A stretch of DNA of 64,000 bases from Ruegeria sp. PrR005 (lineage in GTDB: Bacteria > Pseudomonadota > Alphaproteobacteria > Rhodobacterales > Rhodobacteraceae), in contig NZ_JAAGOX010000057.1 of assembly GCF_010500245.1 (NCBI RefSeq), forward strand, positions 145,318-209,317. The letters are read 5' to 3'. Both the position numbers and the translations under genes were made by a program. Shown in pieces: positions 28,601 through 36,563 of the stretch. Under the pieces are notes generated by a model. The model searched no databases. It saw only the letters and a list, made by a program, of their open reading frames with translations, and was not told where the DNA came from. Numbering within the stretch: the stretch's first letter is position 1; each line of letters opens with the position of its first letter.

Positions 28601-29144
28601 CCTCGCCCGGGTGGCGTTGCAGCTCGATATAGAGGCGGTCGGGGAACATCCCCGCCAGCTGGTCCACCAGCGCCTCGGCCGCCGGGCGCTGACCCTGCTG
28701 CAAAAGCCGCCCCACCGGCCCGTCGGGCCCGCCGCTGAGACAGATCAGCCCTTCGGAATGGGCGGCAAGCTCGTCCAGCGTGACCTGCGGCAGCTGCCCG
28801 CCCTTGTCGATGTAAAGGCAGCTGTTGAGCTTCATCAGGTTCTCGTACCCCGCCTCGGACTGGGCCAGCAGAACGATCCCGGCAGGCGGCTTCGGCTTTT
28901 CCCCCGGCATCGGCGTGACATAGGCCAGCGAGACCTGGCAGCCGATGATCGGCTGGATGCCCGCGCCGCTGGCCGAAACCGAGAATTCCAGCGCGGCAAA
29001 GAGGTTGTTGGTATCGGTGACCGCCACCGCCGGCATGCCCATCTTCTCGCAAAGCGCGGGCAGTTTCTTGAGCCGGATCGCGCCTTCGAGAAGCGAGTAT
29101 TCGGTATGCAGGCGGAGGTGGATGAATCGGGGGGTACTGCTCAT
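25644..29144 (-). CDS. dnaE: DNA polymerase III alpha subunit
   Basis: An 1166-aa replicative polymerase, DnaE1 type. The N-terminal PHP domain starts at FIHLRLHTEYSLLEGAIRL; the catalytic core includes GPGRGSGAGSLVAYALTIT, the metal-binding PDFDIDFCMDRREEVI and TFGALLSKAAVRDIGRV; the helix-hairpin-helix region and an OB fold (VVAGRQERKSARGNRFAF) follow. It makes both DNA strands together with the clamp and epsilon exonuclease encoded elsewhere. Length is normal. The start at MSSTPRFIH is the first ATG; a short region of 99 bp separates it from the divergent TauE gene. Confidence 0.96.
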   Translation of the reverse strand: MSSTPRFIHLRLHTEYSLLEGAIRLKKLPALCEKMGMPAVAVTDTNNLFAALEFSVSASGAGIQPIIGCQVSLAYVTPMPGEKPKPPAGIVLLAQSEAGYENLMKLNSCLYIDKGGQLPQVTLDELAAHSEGLICLSGGPDGPVGRLLQQGQRPAAEALVDQLAGMFPDRLYIELQRHPGEGGAPEAERLTERGHVEMAYAKGLPLVATNDVYFPSSDMYEAHDALICIAEGAYVDQQQGRRRLTAQHYLKSPQEMATLFADLPEAVENTVEIARRCAFMAYKRAPILPKFADDEVQELRRQANAGLQARLAVIPHAVSAEDYQKRLDFELDIIEGMGFPGYFLIVADFIKWAKDHDIPVGPGRGSGAGSLVAYALTITDLDPLRYSLLFERFLNPERVSMPDFDIDFCMDRREEVIRYVQEKYGRDKVGQIITFGALLSKAAVRDIGRVLQMPYGQVDRLSKMIPVEGVKPVSIEKALADEPRLRDAAREEEVVDRLLTYGQQVEGLLRNASTHAAGVVIGDRPLDALVPLYQDPRSDMPATQFNMKWVEQAGLVKFDFLGLKTLTVIQNAMDLIFKSGRPLHMAADGRQLYDPAEGAENQINAIPLDDEPTYKLYSAAKTVAVFQVESSGMMDALKRMKPTCIEDIVALVALYRPGPMENIPVYCEVKNGVRDLASIHPSIDFILEETQGIIVYQEQVMQIAQVMAGYSLGGADLLRRAMGKKIAEEMAKERPKFIQGATANGVTKEKAGEVFDLLEKFANYGFNKSHAAAYAVVSYQTAWLKANHPVEFMAGVMNCDIHLTDKLAVYFEEVRKGLGLPYVPPCVNRSQATFDVVNGELVYALGALKNVGVEAMRLVVEGRGQKPFVNLFDVARRVDLKKVGKRPLEMLARAGAFDQLDPNRRRVFESIEALSAYSAAIHDQKASNQVSLFGEAGDDLPEPRLAAVPDWLPAERLSEEFKAIGFYLSGHPLDDYMPALKRRGVLTLDEVTEQARSGPVLAKMAGVVAGRQERKSARGNRFAFAQMSDPTGAFEVTLFSEVLEKSRDYLETGAHVVLTAEATMEADQLKLLARSVGPADTVVAEAGATGLRVFMDDASAVATVAHILAEAAQAARNAARGPIQLCLMDPGLPGEVEMDLGQDFPLNPQIKGAIKSLDGVLDVEEI

Positions 29145-29243
29145 GCCAGAGACGATAGGCGATCCGGATCAGGGGCGCCACGGGGGATGTGACGACCCCG
29201 GCGAAAACCCCGATTGCGGGACGCCCGGGAATAGCTTAGCGAG

Positions 29244-30041
29244 ATGGCAACCAGGCTCTTTTCCCCCGAGTCGCCCTTGGACCTGTTCCTGACCTTCGCC
29301 CTTGTGGGCTTTATCGCGCAGCTTGCAGACAGTGCCCTGGGCATGGGGTTCGGTGTCATCTCGGCCTCGGTGCTTTTGGCCCAAGGTGTGCCGCCGCCGC
29401 TGGTGTCCGCCAGTGTCAACGCGGCCAAGGTGCCGACCGGCATCGTGGCGGGGATTTCCCATGCGCTCAACGGCAATATCGACAAGGCGCTGTTTGGGCG
29501 CCTGGCGCTGGCCGGGGCGGCGGGCGGCATCATCGGCGCGCTGATTTTGGGCGAGCTGAAACGGCCGGTGCTGACGGTGATCATCGGCGGATACCTCTTG
29601 CTGATCGGCGGGCTGATCCTGTGGCGCGGGCTGTCGGGGCGGGCGCCGCGCCTGTTGGCGACCGGACGGATCTCGGCGCTGGGGGCCACCGGCGGGCTGA
29701 TCGAGGGGATCGGCGGCAGCTGGGGACCGGTGGTGACCAGCGGGCTGATCAGCGCGGGCCACGAGCCGCGCCGCGCCATCGGGTCCTCGGCGCTGGCCGA
29801 GCTGGTGGTCAGCCTGACGGTGTTCCTGGCGCTGATGGCCGGGTACCATCTGGGCCGATGGGGCACCGGGCGCGACCTGCACGAGGTGTTGCTGCCCGTG
29901 GCTGGACTGGTGGCCGGCGGCGTGCCTGCCGCGCTGGTGGGCGGCCGGCTGGCGGCCATCGCGCCGCGGCGGCCCCTGACGGTGGCGGTTGGAGTGCTGG
30001 CGATCGGGATCGGCCTGCAACGGCTGGCCTCGCTGCTCTGA
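29244..30041 (+). CDS. TauE/SafE family sulfite/organosulfonate exporter-like membrane protein
   Basis: A 265-aa membrane protein with about eight helices and the duplicated glycine-rich motifs of TauE/SafE (FIAQLADSALGMGFGV, then LGATGGLIEGIGGSWGPVVT). Members export sulfite, sulfoacetate or other anions from sulfonate breakdown. No sulfonate genes stand beside it here, so the cargo is open. It is divergent from dnaE and is followed by 280 bp without a recognised gene before the xdh operon. Confidence 0.88.
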   Translation: MATRLFSPESPLDLFLTFALVGFIAQLADSALGMGFGVISASVLLAQGVPPPLVSASVNAAKVPTGIVAGISHALNGNIDKALFGRLALAGAAGGIIGALILGELKRPVLTVIIGGYLLLIGGLILWRGLSGRAPRLLATGRISALGATGGLIEGIGGSWGPVVTSGLISAGHEPRRAIGSSALAELVVSLTVFLALMAGYHLGRWGTGRDLHEVLLPVAGLVAGGVPAALVGGRLAAIAPRRPLTVAVGVLAIGIGLQRLASLL

Positions 30042-30321
30042 GGCGGCAGGACGGGCCGCAGACTACCACCCGTTCGCCAAAAGGCCGCTTGCGATTATTC
30101 GTTAAAACCTGAAGGTCTTTCAAACCCGCGTCCGGGCCGCAGGGGCAGACCGTTGATTCAGTTGGAGTATTTTTCAGGCATCTTTTCAAACCCGCGACGG
30201 ACAACGCAAAAATGTTGCAGCGCAGAATGAGTTTTTCTTGCCAGATGGCCGCTCGCGTTTCTAACCTTTTGCCATAACACAGCCCGCCTCTTCTTCTACG
30301 TCGCATCGAAGGAGGGCACCG
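30042..30321 (+). promoter_or_regulatory. Upstream region of the xdh-ABC operon with direct repeats
   Basis: No long gene is visible here. The 13-bp sequence TTTCAAACCCGCG occurs twice in the same orientation, at 30118-30130 and 30184-30196, 66 bp apart (about six helical turns), which fits a paired operator. GGAGTATTTTT at 30151-30161 is a fragment of the GGAGTATTT repeat family. A leader ORF with a strong ribosome site follows at 30322. Confidence 0.5.
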
Positions 30322-30360
30322 ATGGGCCAACAGGGTAAGGCGACGGGTTTCACAGTATGA
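30322..30360 (+). CDS. Leader peptide ORF coupled to xdhA
   Basis: A 12-codon ORF ([12 protein letters not shown]). It has the best ribosome site of the region, AAGGAGG 7 nt before its ATG, and its TGA overlaps the xdhA ATG as ATGA. The xdhA start itself has no Shine-Dalgarno at the right distance. The likely role is to bring ribosomes to xdhA. It is in a different frame from xdhA, so it is not an N-terminal extension. Translation is inferred. Confidence 0.5.
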   Translation: MGQQGKATGFTV

Positions 30361-31742
30361 AGATCACGTTTCTTCTGAACGGAGAGACAGTGGAGCTGGT
30401 GGAGGCCGACCCCACCGCGACGCTGCTCGACTGGCTGCGCGAGGATCGCGGTCTGACCGGCACCAAGGAAGGCTGCAACGAGGGCGATTGCGGCGCATGC
30501 ACCGTGGCCGTCAGCGATGCCGACGGCACCCGCGCCCTGAACGCCTGCATCCTGTTCTTGCCGCAGCTTCACGGCAAGGCGGTGCGCACGGTCGAGGGGC
30601 TGGGCGGCAGCCATCCGGTGCAACAGGCCATGGTGACCCATCACGGCAGCCAGTGCGGCTTCTGCACGCCGGGCTTCGTGATGTCGATGGTTGCGGGCCA
30701 TGCCGAGGGCGCCACCGACCACGACACCCAGCTGGCCGGCAATCTCTGCCGCTGCACCGGCTATGCCCCGATCATCCGCGCCGCCCGTGCGGTCGAAAGC
30801 GCGCCGAAACCCGACTGGCTCGCCACCGATCGCGCCTTCATTTCGCCGGAAATACTCCGGGGGGAGGCCGCAGGCCGGGGGGCAGAGCCCCCCTCCTCCC
30901 CCACCTCAAGCGATGAACTCGCGGCCCTCTACGAAGCCCACCCCGACGCCACGCTGGTCGCCGGGGCGACCGATGTGGGCCTCTGGGTCACCAAGCAGCT
31001 GCGCGAGTTGCCCAAGGTCATTTTCCTCTCCGGCTGCGCCGACCTTAAAGAGATCGAGGTCACCGATACACATGTGCGCCTGGGCGCCATGGTCGACATG
31101 AACCGGATGCGCGACGCCGTCGCCCCCCTGCACCCCTCTTATGGTGAGATGATCCGCCGCTATGCCAGCGTGCAGGTGCGCAACGCCGCCACTGTCGGCG
31201 GCAATATCGCCAATGGCTCGCCCATCGGCGACAACCCGCCCGCGCTGATCGCGCTGGGCGCCACCCTGCATCTGCGCAAGGGCGACACACGCCGCGACCT
31301 GCCGCTCGAGGCGTTCTTCCTCGACTATGGCAAGCAGGACCGCGCGCCGGGCGAGTTTGTCGAGGCGGTGAGTTTCCCGCGCCAACCCGACCGGCTGAAA
31401 TGCTACAAGCTGTCGAAGCGTTTCGATCAGGATATCTCGGCCGTTTGCGGCTGTTTCAACATCACCGTCGAGGGTGGCATCGTTACCGCCGCCCGCATCG
31501 CCTTTGGCGGCATGGCGGGCATCCCGAAACGCGCCCGCGCGGTCGAAGCTGCGCTGATCGGACAGCCATGGACGCAACAGGTTGTTAACGCCGCGCTGCC
31601 AGAGTTCGAGGTCGATTTCACCCCGATGTCGGACATGCGCGCCTCGGCCGCTTACCGGATGGAGACCGCCAAGGCGATGCTGAGCCGCTATTTCACCGAG
31701 GATCAGGGCCAGTTGGCCAATGTGCTGGAGGTACGGGCATGA
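30357..31742 (+). CDS. xdhA: Xanthine dehydrogenase small subunit
   Basis: A 461-aa subunit carrying two [2Fe-2S] clusters and FAD. The ferredoxin part shows [16 protein letters not shown] and the second cluster [13 protein letters not shown] with [11 protein letters not shown]; the FAD-binding domain begins near residue 190 ([15 protein letters not shown]) and contains [20 protein letters not shown]. It passes electrons from the molybdenum site of XdhB to NAD. Between the two parts a repeat of the GGAGTATTT family is read through (residues about 161-182, rich in Gly, Pro and Ser). The stop overlaps xdhB (ATGA). See the leader ORF for translation start. Confidence 0.95.
   Translation: MKITFLLNGETVELVEADPTATLLDWLREDRGLTGTKEGCNEGDCGACTVAVSDADGTRALNACILFLPQLHGKAVRTVEGLGGSHPVQQAMVTHHGSQCGFCTPGFVMSMVAGHAEGATDHDTQLAGNLCRCTGYAPIIRAARAVESAPKPDWLATDRAFISPEILRGEAAGRGAEPPSSPTSSDELAALYEAHPDATLVAGATDVGLWVTKQLRELPKVIFLSGCADLKEIEVTDTHVRLGAMVDMNRMRDAVAPLHPSYGEMIRRYASVQVRNAATVGGNIANGSPIGDNPPALIALGATLHLRKGDTRRDLPLEAFFLDYGKQDRAPGEFVEAVSFPRQPDRLKCYKLSKRFDQDISAVCGCFNITVEGGIVTAARIAFGGMAGIPKRARAVEAALIGQPWTQQVVNAALPEFEVDFTPMSDMRASAAYRMETAKAMLSRYFTEDQGQLANVLEVRA
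30838..30902 (+). repeat. GGAGTATTT-family palindromic element read in frame in xdhA
   Basis: Here the element is in reverse: TCATTTCGCCGGAAATACTC, then CCGGGGGG and a GGGGGGCAGAGCCCCCC hairpin. The reverse complement shares CCCCCCGGAGTATTTCC and GCGAAATGA with the xdhB copy at 32882. It codes for the linker between the FeS and FAD domains, so the enzyme should tolerate it. Confidence 0.8.
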
Positions 31743-34069
31743 GCGTTGCAAAACCCCTGCCGCATGACGCGGCACCGCTGCACGTGGCCGGCACCGCCCG
31801 TTATGTCGACGATATCCCCACCCCGCGCGACACGCTGCATCTGGCCTTTGGCCTGAGCACGATTGCCAAGGGGCGGATCACCGCGATGGATCTGGACGCG
31901 GTCCGGCAAGCGCCCGGCGTGGTGCTGGTGATGACGGCCGATGACCTGCCCTTTGCCAACGATGTCTCGCCCTCGATCCATGACGAGCCTTTGCTCTCGG
32001 ACGGTACGGTCAACTACGTGGGCCAGCCGATCTTCGCGGTGGTGGCGACCAGCCACCTGGCCGCGCGCAAGGCGGTGCGGCGGGCGCGGATCGACTATGC
32101 CGAGGAACCCGCGATCCTGACCATCGAACAGGCGCTGGCGGCCAACAGCCGGTTCGAGGACGGGCCGCGCATCTATGAAAAGGGCGATGCCGAGGCGGCG
32201 ATTGCCGGGGCGGCCCATGTGATCGAAGGCACGTTCGAGCTGGGCGGGCAGGAGCATTTCTATCTCGAAGGTCAGGCCGCGCTGGCCCTGCCCGGCGAGG
32301 GCGGCGACATGCTGGTCCACAGCTCCACCCAGCATCCGACCGAGATCCAGCACAAGGTGGCCGAGGCTTTGGGCGTGCCGATGCACGCCGTCCGGGTCGA
32401 GACCCGCCGCATGGGCGGCGGCTTTGGCGGCAAGGAGAGCCAAGGCAACGCGCTGGCGGTGGCCTGCGCCGTGGCGGCGCGCGCCACCGGCCGCGCCTGC
32501 AAGATGCGCTATGACCGCGACGACGACATGGTGATCACCGGCAAGCGCCACGCGTTCCGCATCGCCTATCGCGCCGGGTTCGACACGGAGGGCCGGATAT
32601 TGGGCGTCTCCTTCCTGCATCACGCGATCTGCGGCTGGGCGCAGGATCTGTCGCTGCCGGTGGCGGATCGGGCGATGCTGCATGCGGACAATGCCTATCT
32701 GCTGCCCAACGCGCGGATCGAAAGCCACCGGCTGAAGACCAATACCCAATCCGCCACCGCCTATCGCGGGTTTGGCGGGCCGCAGGGGATGGTCGGGATC
32801 GAGCGGGTTATGGACCATGCCGCGCATGTGCTGGGGATCGACCCGGTCGAGTTGAGGCAGCGCAATTACTATGCGGCGCCGGCGGGGGGCTCTGCCCCCC
32901 ACACCCCCCGGAGTATTTCCAGCGAAATGAAGGAGAACACCACGCCCTATGGGCAGGTGGTCGAGGATTTCGAACTGCACGGGATGACCGAGGCGCTGCT
33001 GGCGTCGTCGGATTACGCCACGCGAAAGGCGGCGGTGGCGGCGTGGAACGCGGCCAACCCGATCGTCAAGCGGGGCATCGCCTTTTCGCCGGTAAAGTTC
33101 GGGATTTCCTTTACCCTCACTCATCTGAACCAGGCGGGCGCGCTGGTGCATGTCTATCAGGACGGCTCCGTGCATCTGAACCATGGCGGCACCGAGATGG
33201 GCCAGGGCCTGTTCCAGAAAGTGGCGCAGGTGGCGGCAAGCCGGTTCGGCATTCCGCTGGAGATGGTCAAGATCACCGCCACCGATACAGCCAAGGTGCC
33301 CAATACTTCGGCCACGGCGGCCTCGTCGGGGTCGGACCTGAATGGCATGGCGGTCAAGGCCGCCTGCGACACCATCCGCGACCGGATGGCGGCCTCTCTG
33401 GCCGAGCGGCATCAGGCGGAGGTCGCCTCGGTCCGGTTCGGGAATGGGCAGGTCGAGGTGGGCGAGGCGCGCTACAGCTTTGCCGAAGCGGCGGCGCTGG
33501 CCTATCAGGGGCGGATCAGCCTGTCGGCGACCGGGTTCTACAAGACGCCCAAGATCGAATGGGACCGGATCCAGGGACGCGGGCGGCCGTTTTACTACTT
33601 TGCCTATGGCGCCTCGGTGACCGAGGTGGCGGTGGACACGCTGACCGGCGAATACCGCATCCTGCGCGCGGACATCCTGCATGATGCCGGTGCCTCGCTG
33701 AACCCCGATCTGGATATCGGCCAGGTCGAGGGCGGCTATGTGCAGGGTGCGGGCTGGCTGACCACCGAGGAGCTGGTCTGGGACGATCACGGACGGCTGA
33801 GGACGCATGCGCCTTCGACCTACAAGATCCCGGCCTGTTCGGACCGGCCCGAGGTGTTCAACGTGGCGCTATGGGACGGGCAGAACCGTGAGGACACGAT
33901 CTACCGGTCGAAGGCCGTGGGCGAGCCGCCGTTCATGCTGGGCATCTCGGCCTGGCTGGCTTTGTCTGATGCTGTGGCGTCCTGTGGCGATGCCTATCCG
34001 GCGCTGAACGCGCCCGCGACGGCGGAGGAGGTCTGGAAAGGCATCCGGAGGCTTGGCGATGGCATTTGA
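31739..34069 (+). CDS. xdhB: Xanthine dehydrogenase molybdenum subunit
   Basis: A 776-aa molybdopterin-binding subunit that oxidises hypoxanthine and xanthine to uric acid. Active-site stretches are intact: [48 protein letters not shown]-type [31 protein letters not shown], and the catalytic base Glu729 in [11 protein letters not shown]. At residues about 382-398 a copy of the GGAGTATTT repeat is read in frame between NYYAAP and [10 protein letters not shown], an insertion that related proteins lack. The stop overlaps xdhC by 11 bp. Confidence 0.95.
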   Translation: MSVAKPLPHDAAPLHVAGTARYVDDIPTPRDTLHLAFGLSTIAKGRITAMDLDAVRQAPGVVLVMTADDLPFANDVSPSIHDEPLLSDGTVNYVGQPIFAVVATSHLAARKAVRRARIDYAEEPAILTIEQALAANSRFEDGPRIYEKGDAEAAIAGAAHVIEGTFELGGQEHFYLEGQAALALPGEGGDMLVHSSTQHPTEIQHKVAEALGVPMHAVRVETRRMGGGFGGKESQGNALAVACAVAARATGRACKMRYDRDDDMVITGKRHAFRIAYRAGFDTEGRILGVSFLHHAICGWAQDLSLPVADRAMLHADNAYLLPNARIESHRLKTNTQSATAYRGFGGPQGMVGIERVMDHAAHVLGIDPVELRQRNYYAAPAGGSAPHTPRSISSEMKENTTPYGQVVEDFELHGMTEALLASSDYATRKAAVAAWNAANPIVKRGIAFSPVKFGISFTLTHLNQAGALVHVYQDGSVHLNHGGTEMGQGLFQKVAQVAASRFGIPLEMVKITATDTAKVPNTSATAASSGSDLNGMAVKAACDTIRDRMAASLAERHQAEVASVRFGNGQVEVGEARYSFAEAAALAYQGRISLSATGFYKTPKIEWDRIQGRGRPFYYFAYGASVTEVAVDTLTGEYRILRADILHDAGASLNPDLDIGQVEGGYVQGAGWLTTEELVWDDHGRLRTHAPSTYKIPACSDRPEVFNVALWDGQNREDTIYRSKAVGEPPFMLGISAWLALSDAVASCGDAYPALNAPATAEEVWKGIRRLGDGI
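32882..32930 (+). repeat. GGAGTATTT-family palindromic element read in frame in xdhB
   Basis: GGGGGGCTCTGCCCCCC hairpin followed by CCCCCCGGAGTATTTCC and GCGAAATGA. It is the same element as in xdhA but in the opposite orientation. Its reading gives a Gly/Pro/Ser-rich loop of about 17 residues. Confidence 0.8.
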
Positions 34070-34991
34070 TCTGGAGGGGCTGCGCGCGGCGGTGGCCGAC
34101 CATGGGGTGGTGACCCGGGTGGTGATCGCGGCGATCAGGGGATCGTCCCCGCGCGAGGTGGGCGCGGCGATGCTTGTCTGGAAGAACGGCCAGTCTGGCA
34201 CTATCGGCGGCGGTGCCTTGGAGTTTCAGGCGGCAGAGGCGGCGCGGGCCGGGCGGCTGGGGCTGAGTCGGCATGCGCTGGGGCCGGAGCTGGGCCAGTG
34301 CTGCGGCGGGGCGGTGACGCTGTTGACGGAAGTCTGGGATGCGGCGCGGCTGGAGGCGATTGACGGCGAGGTTGTCGCGCGGGCGGCGAGCGGCGCGGCA
34401 CCTGTGCCGCTGGCGGTCAAGCGCCTGCTGGCGCGGGCGCGCGGACAGGGTGTGCTCCCCGAGGCGCAGCTGGTCGGCGACTGGATGGTCGAGCCTGTGT
34501 TGAGACCGGCGCGGCAGCTCTGGATCTGGGGCGCGGGCCATGTGGGCCGGGCGCTGGTCGATGTGCTGTCGCCGCTGCCCGAGATCGCCATCACCTGGGT
34601 CGATACCGGGGTGGAGCGGTTTCCCCAAGACGTTCCTGCCGGGGTGACGCCGCTATCCGCGGCGCGGCCCACCGATCTGGTTGCCTATGCGCCGCGCACG
34701 GCCGAGCACCTGATCCTGACCTATTCGCATGAACTGGACCTGGAACTGTGCAACCGCTTGCTGCGGCACGATTTTGCCTTTGCCGGGCTGATCGGCTCGG
34801 CTACCAAAAAGGCGCGATTCCGGTCGCGGCTGGCGGCCCTTGGCCACACGCCGCAGCAGGTCGCCCGCATCACCTGTCCCATCGGCGATCCCGCCCTGGG
34901 CAAACATCCCGCCAGCATCGCCATTGGCGTTGCCGCCCGGCTGCTGAGCCCGGCGCATAGCGAAAAGACAAGGAAGGAGCTGAGCGCGTGA
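34059..34991 (+). CDS. xdhC: Xanthine dehydrogenase accessory protein XdhC
   Basis: A 310-aa chaperone that binds the molybdenum cofactor, helps its sulfuration and inserts it into XdhB. Seen are the N-terminal AIRGSSPREVGAAMLVW and GTIGGGALEFQA, the QCCGGAVTLL motif with cysteines, and a Rossmann-like C-terminal half (LWIWGAGHVGRALVDVL, FAGLIGSATKKARFRSRL). The ATG with GGAG 8 nt upstream is preferred; a TTG two codons earlier is also possible. The stop overlaps the GTG start of the ABC ATPase, so the enzyme and transporter genes form one operon. Confidence 0.95.
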   Translation: MAFDLEGLRAAVADHGVVTRVVIAAIRGSSPREVGAAMLVWKNGQSGTIGGGALEFQAAEAARAGRLGLSRHALGPELGQCCGGAVTLLTEVWDAARLEAIDGEVVARAASGAAPVPLAVKRLLARARGQGVLPEAQLVGDWMVEPVLRPARQLWIWGAGHVGRALVDVLSPLPEIAITWVDTGVERFPQDVPAGVTPLSAARPTDLVAYAPRTAEHLILTYSHELDLELCNRLLRHDFAFAGLIGSATKKARFRSRLAALGHTPQQVARITCPIGDPALGKHPASIAIGVAARLLSPAHSEKTRKELSA

Positions 34992-36505
34992 GCACACCAC
35001 TTCTGAGCATCAAGGGGCTGACCAAGGCCTATCCCGGCGTGGTCGCCAACGACAATGTCAGTTTCGACATTGGCGAGGGCGAGGTGCATGCCCTCTTGGG
35101 CGAGAACGGCGCGGGCAAGTCCACGCTGGTCAAGATGATCTATGGGCTGGTCAAGCCCGACAGCGGCACCATGTCCCTGCGCGGCGCGCCCTATGCGCCG
35201 CCTGAGCCACGCGCGGCGCGGGCCGACGGGATTGCCATGGTGTTCCAGCATTTCTCGCTGTTCGACGCGCTGAACGTGGCCGAGAACATCGCGCTGGGGA
35301 TGGAGAACCCGCCCGCGATGGGCGATCTGGCCGCGCGCATCCGCGAGGTGAGCGAGACCTATGGCCTGCCTCTGGATCCGTTCCGCACCGTCGGTGATCT
35401 GAGCGCGGGCGAGCGGCAGCGGGTCGAGATCATCCGCTGCCTGTTGCAGGACCCCAAGCTGTTGATCATGGACGAGCCGACCAGCGTGCTGACGCCGCAG
35501 GAGGTGGAGATCCTGTTCCAGACGCTGCAAAAGCTGCGCTCCGAGGGGACCTCGATCCTCTATATCAGCCACAAGCTGGAGGAGATCCGCACGCTTTGCG
35601 ATCATGCCACCATCCTGCGGCTGGGCAAGAACGTGGGCGAATGCACCCCGCGCGAGACCTCGGCCCGGGACATGGCCGAGATGATGGTGGGCACGGCGCT
35701 GAAGACGCCGGAACGGTCGGGCCGGGAGTTCGGCGAGATCGCGCTGGATATCTCGGGCCTGTCGGTGCCCTCGCCCAGCGAATTCGGCACCTCGCTGAAG
35801 AATGTGCATATGACGGTGCGCAAGGGCGAGGTTCTGGGCATCGGTGGGGTTGCGGGCAACGGGCAGGACGAGCTCTTGGCCGTCTTGTCGGGCGAGATCC
35901 TGACGGCGGCGGACGCGGTCAAGAAGGATGGCCAGCCGGTGGGCCGGATGGGTCCGACGGCGCGGCGGCGGCTGGGCCTGCTGACGGCGCCCGAAGAACG
36001 GCTGGGCCATGCAGCGGCGCCCAACATGAGCCTTACGGAAAACGCGCTGCTCACCGGATCGGTGCGCGAGGGGCTGGAAAGCAACGGGTTCCTGAAATGG
36101 GCCGAAACGCAGGCGTTCGCCGAGCGGATCATCAAGGAATTCGACGTGCGCACGCCGGGGCCGGAAAACGCGGCGCGGTCGCTGTCGGGCGGCAACCTGC
36201 AAAAATTCGTCATCGGGCGCGAGGTGTTGCAGAACCCTGACGTGCTGGTGGTGAACCAGCCCACCTGGGGCGTGGATGCATCGGCGGCGGCCGCGATCCG
36301 GCAGGCGCTGCTGGATCTGGCGGCCAAGGGCACGGCGGTGGTCTGCATCAGCCAGGACCTGGACGAGCTGATGGAGATCTCGGACACGTTCGCGGCGCTG
36401 AACGAGGGGCGGCTGAGCGCACCGCGCACCACCACCGGGCTGACCGTGGACGAGATCGGCCTGATGATGGGCGGCGCCCACGGGATGGAGGTGGCGCATG
36501 TCTGA
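34988..36505 (+). CDS. ABC transporter ATP-binding protein, BMP/nucleoside (purine) type, two fused ATPase domains
   Basis: A 505-aa protein with two ATPase domains. The first has Walker A GENGAGKST, signature LSAGERQRVEI and Walker B LLIMDEPTSV. The second has a degenerate Walker A (GVAGNGQDE), signature LSGGNLQKFVIG and a Walker B in which Asp-Glu is replaced by Asn-Gln (VLVVNQPTWG), as usual in the ribose/BMP group, so one site hydrolyses ATP. It starts with GTG, which overlaps the xdhC stop. Neighbours suggest import of purines or nucleosides for XdhAB. Confidence 0.92.
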   Translation: MSTPLLSIKGLTKAYPGVVANDNVSFDIGEGEVHALLGENGAGKSTLVKMIYGLVKPDSGTMSLRGAPYAPPEPRAARADGIAMVFQHFSLFDALNVAENIALGMENPPAMGDLAARIREVSETYGLPLDPFRTVGDLSAGERQRVEIIRCLLQDPKLLIMDEPTSVLTPQEVEILFQTLQKLRSEGTSILYISHKLEEIRTLCDHATILRLGKNVGECTPRETSARDMAEMMVGTALKTPERSGREFGEIALDISGLSVPSPSEFGTSLKNVHMTVRKGEVLGIGGVAGNGQDELLAVLSGEILTAADAVKKDGQPVGRMGPTARRRLGLLTAPEERLGHAAAPNMSLTENALLTGSVREGLESNGFLKWAETQAFAERIIKEFDVRTPGPENAARSLSGGNLQKFVIGREVLQNPDVLVVNQPTWGVDASAAAAIRQALLDLAAKGTAVVCISQDLDELMEISDTFAALNEGRLSAPRTTTGLTVDEIGLMMGGAHGMEVAHV

Positions 36506-36563
36506 CCTCATCCTGAAACAGACTGGCAACAAGAACACCGTGATTGGGGGGACGCGCGGATGA
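36498..36563 (+). CDS. 21-aa coupling ORF between ABC ATPase and permease
   Basis: ATG inside the last codons of the ATPase gene, 21 residues (MSDLILKQTGNKNTVIGGTRG), and a TGA that overlaps the permease ATG as ATGA. It bridges the 54 nt between the two cistrons, so ribosomes could move on without a gap. The sequence is not like a membrane or signal peptide. A strong ribosome site is not visible before it, and coupling from the ATPase gene is assumed. Confidence 0.45.
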   Translation: MSDLILKQTGNKNTVIGGTRG

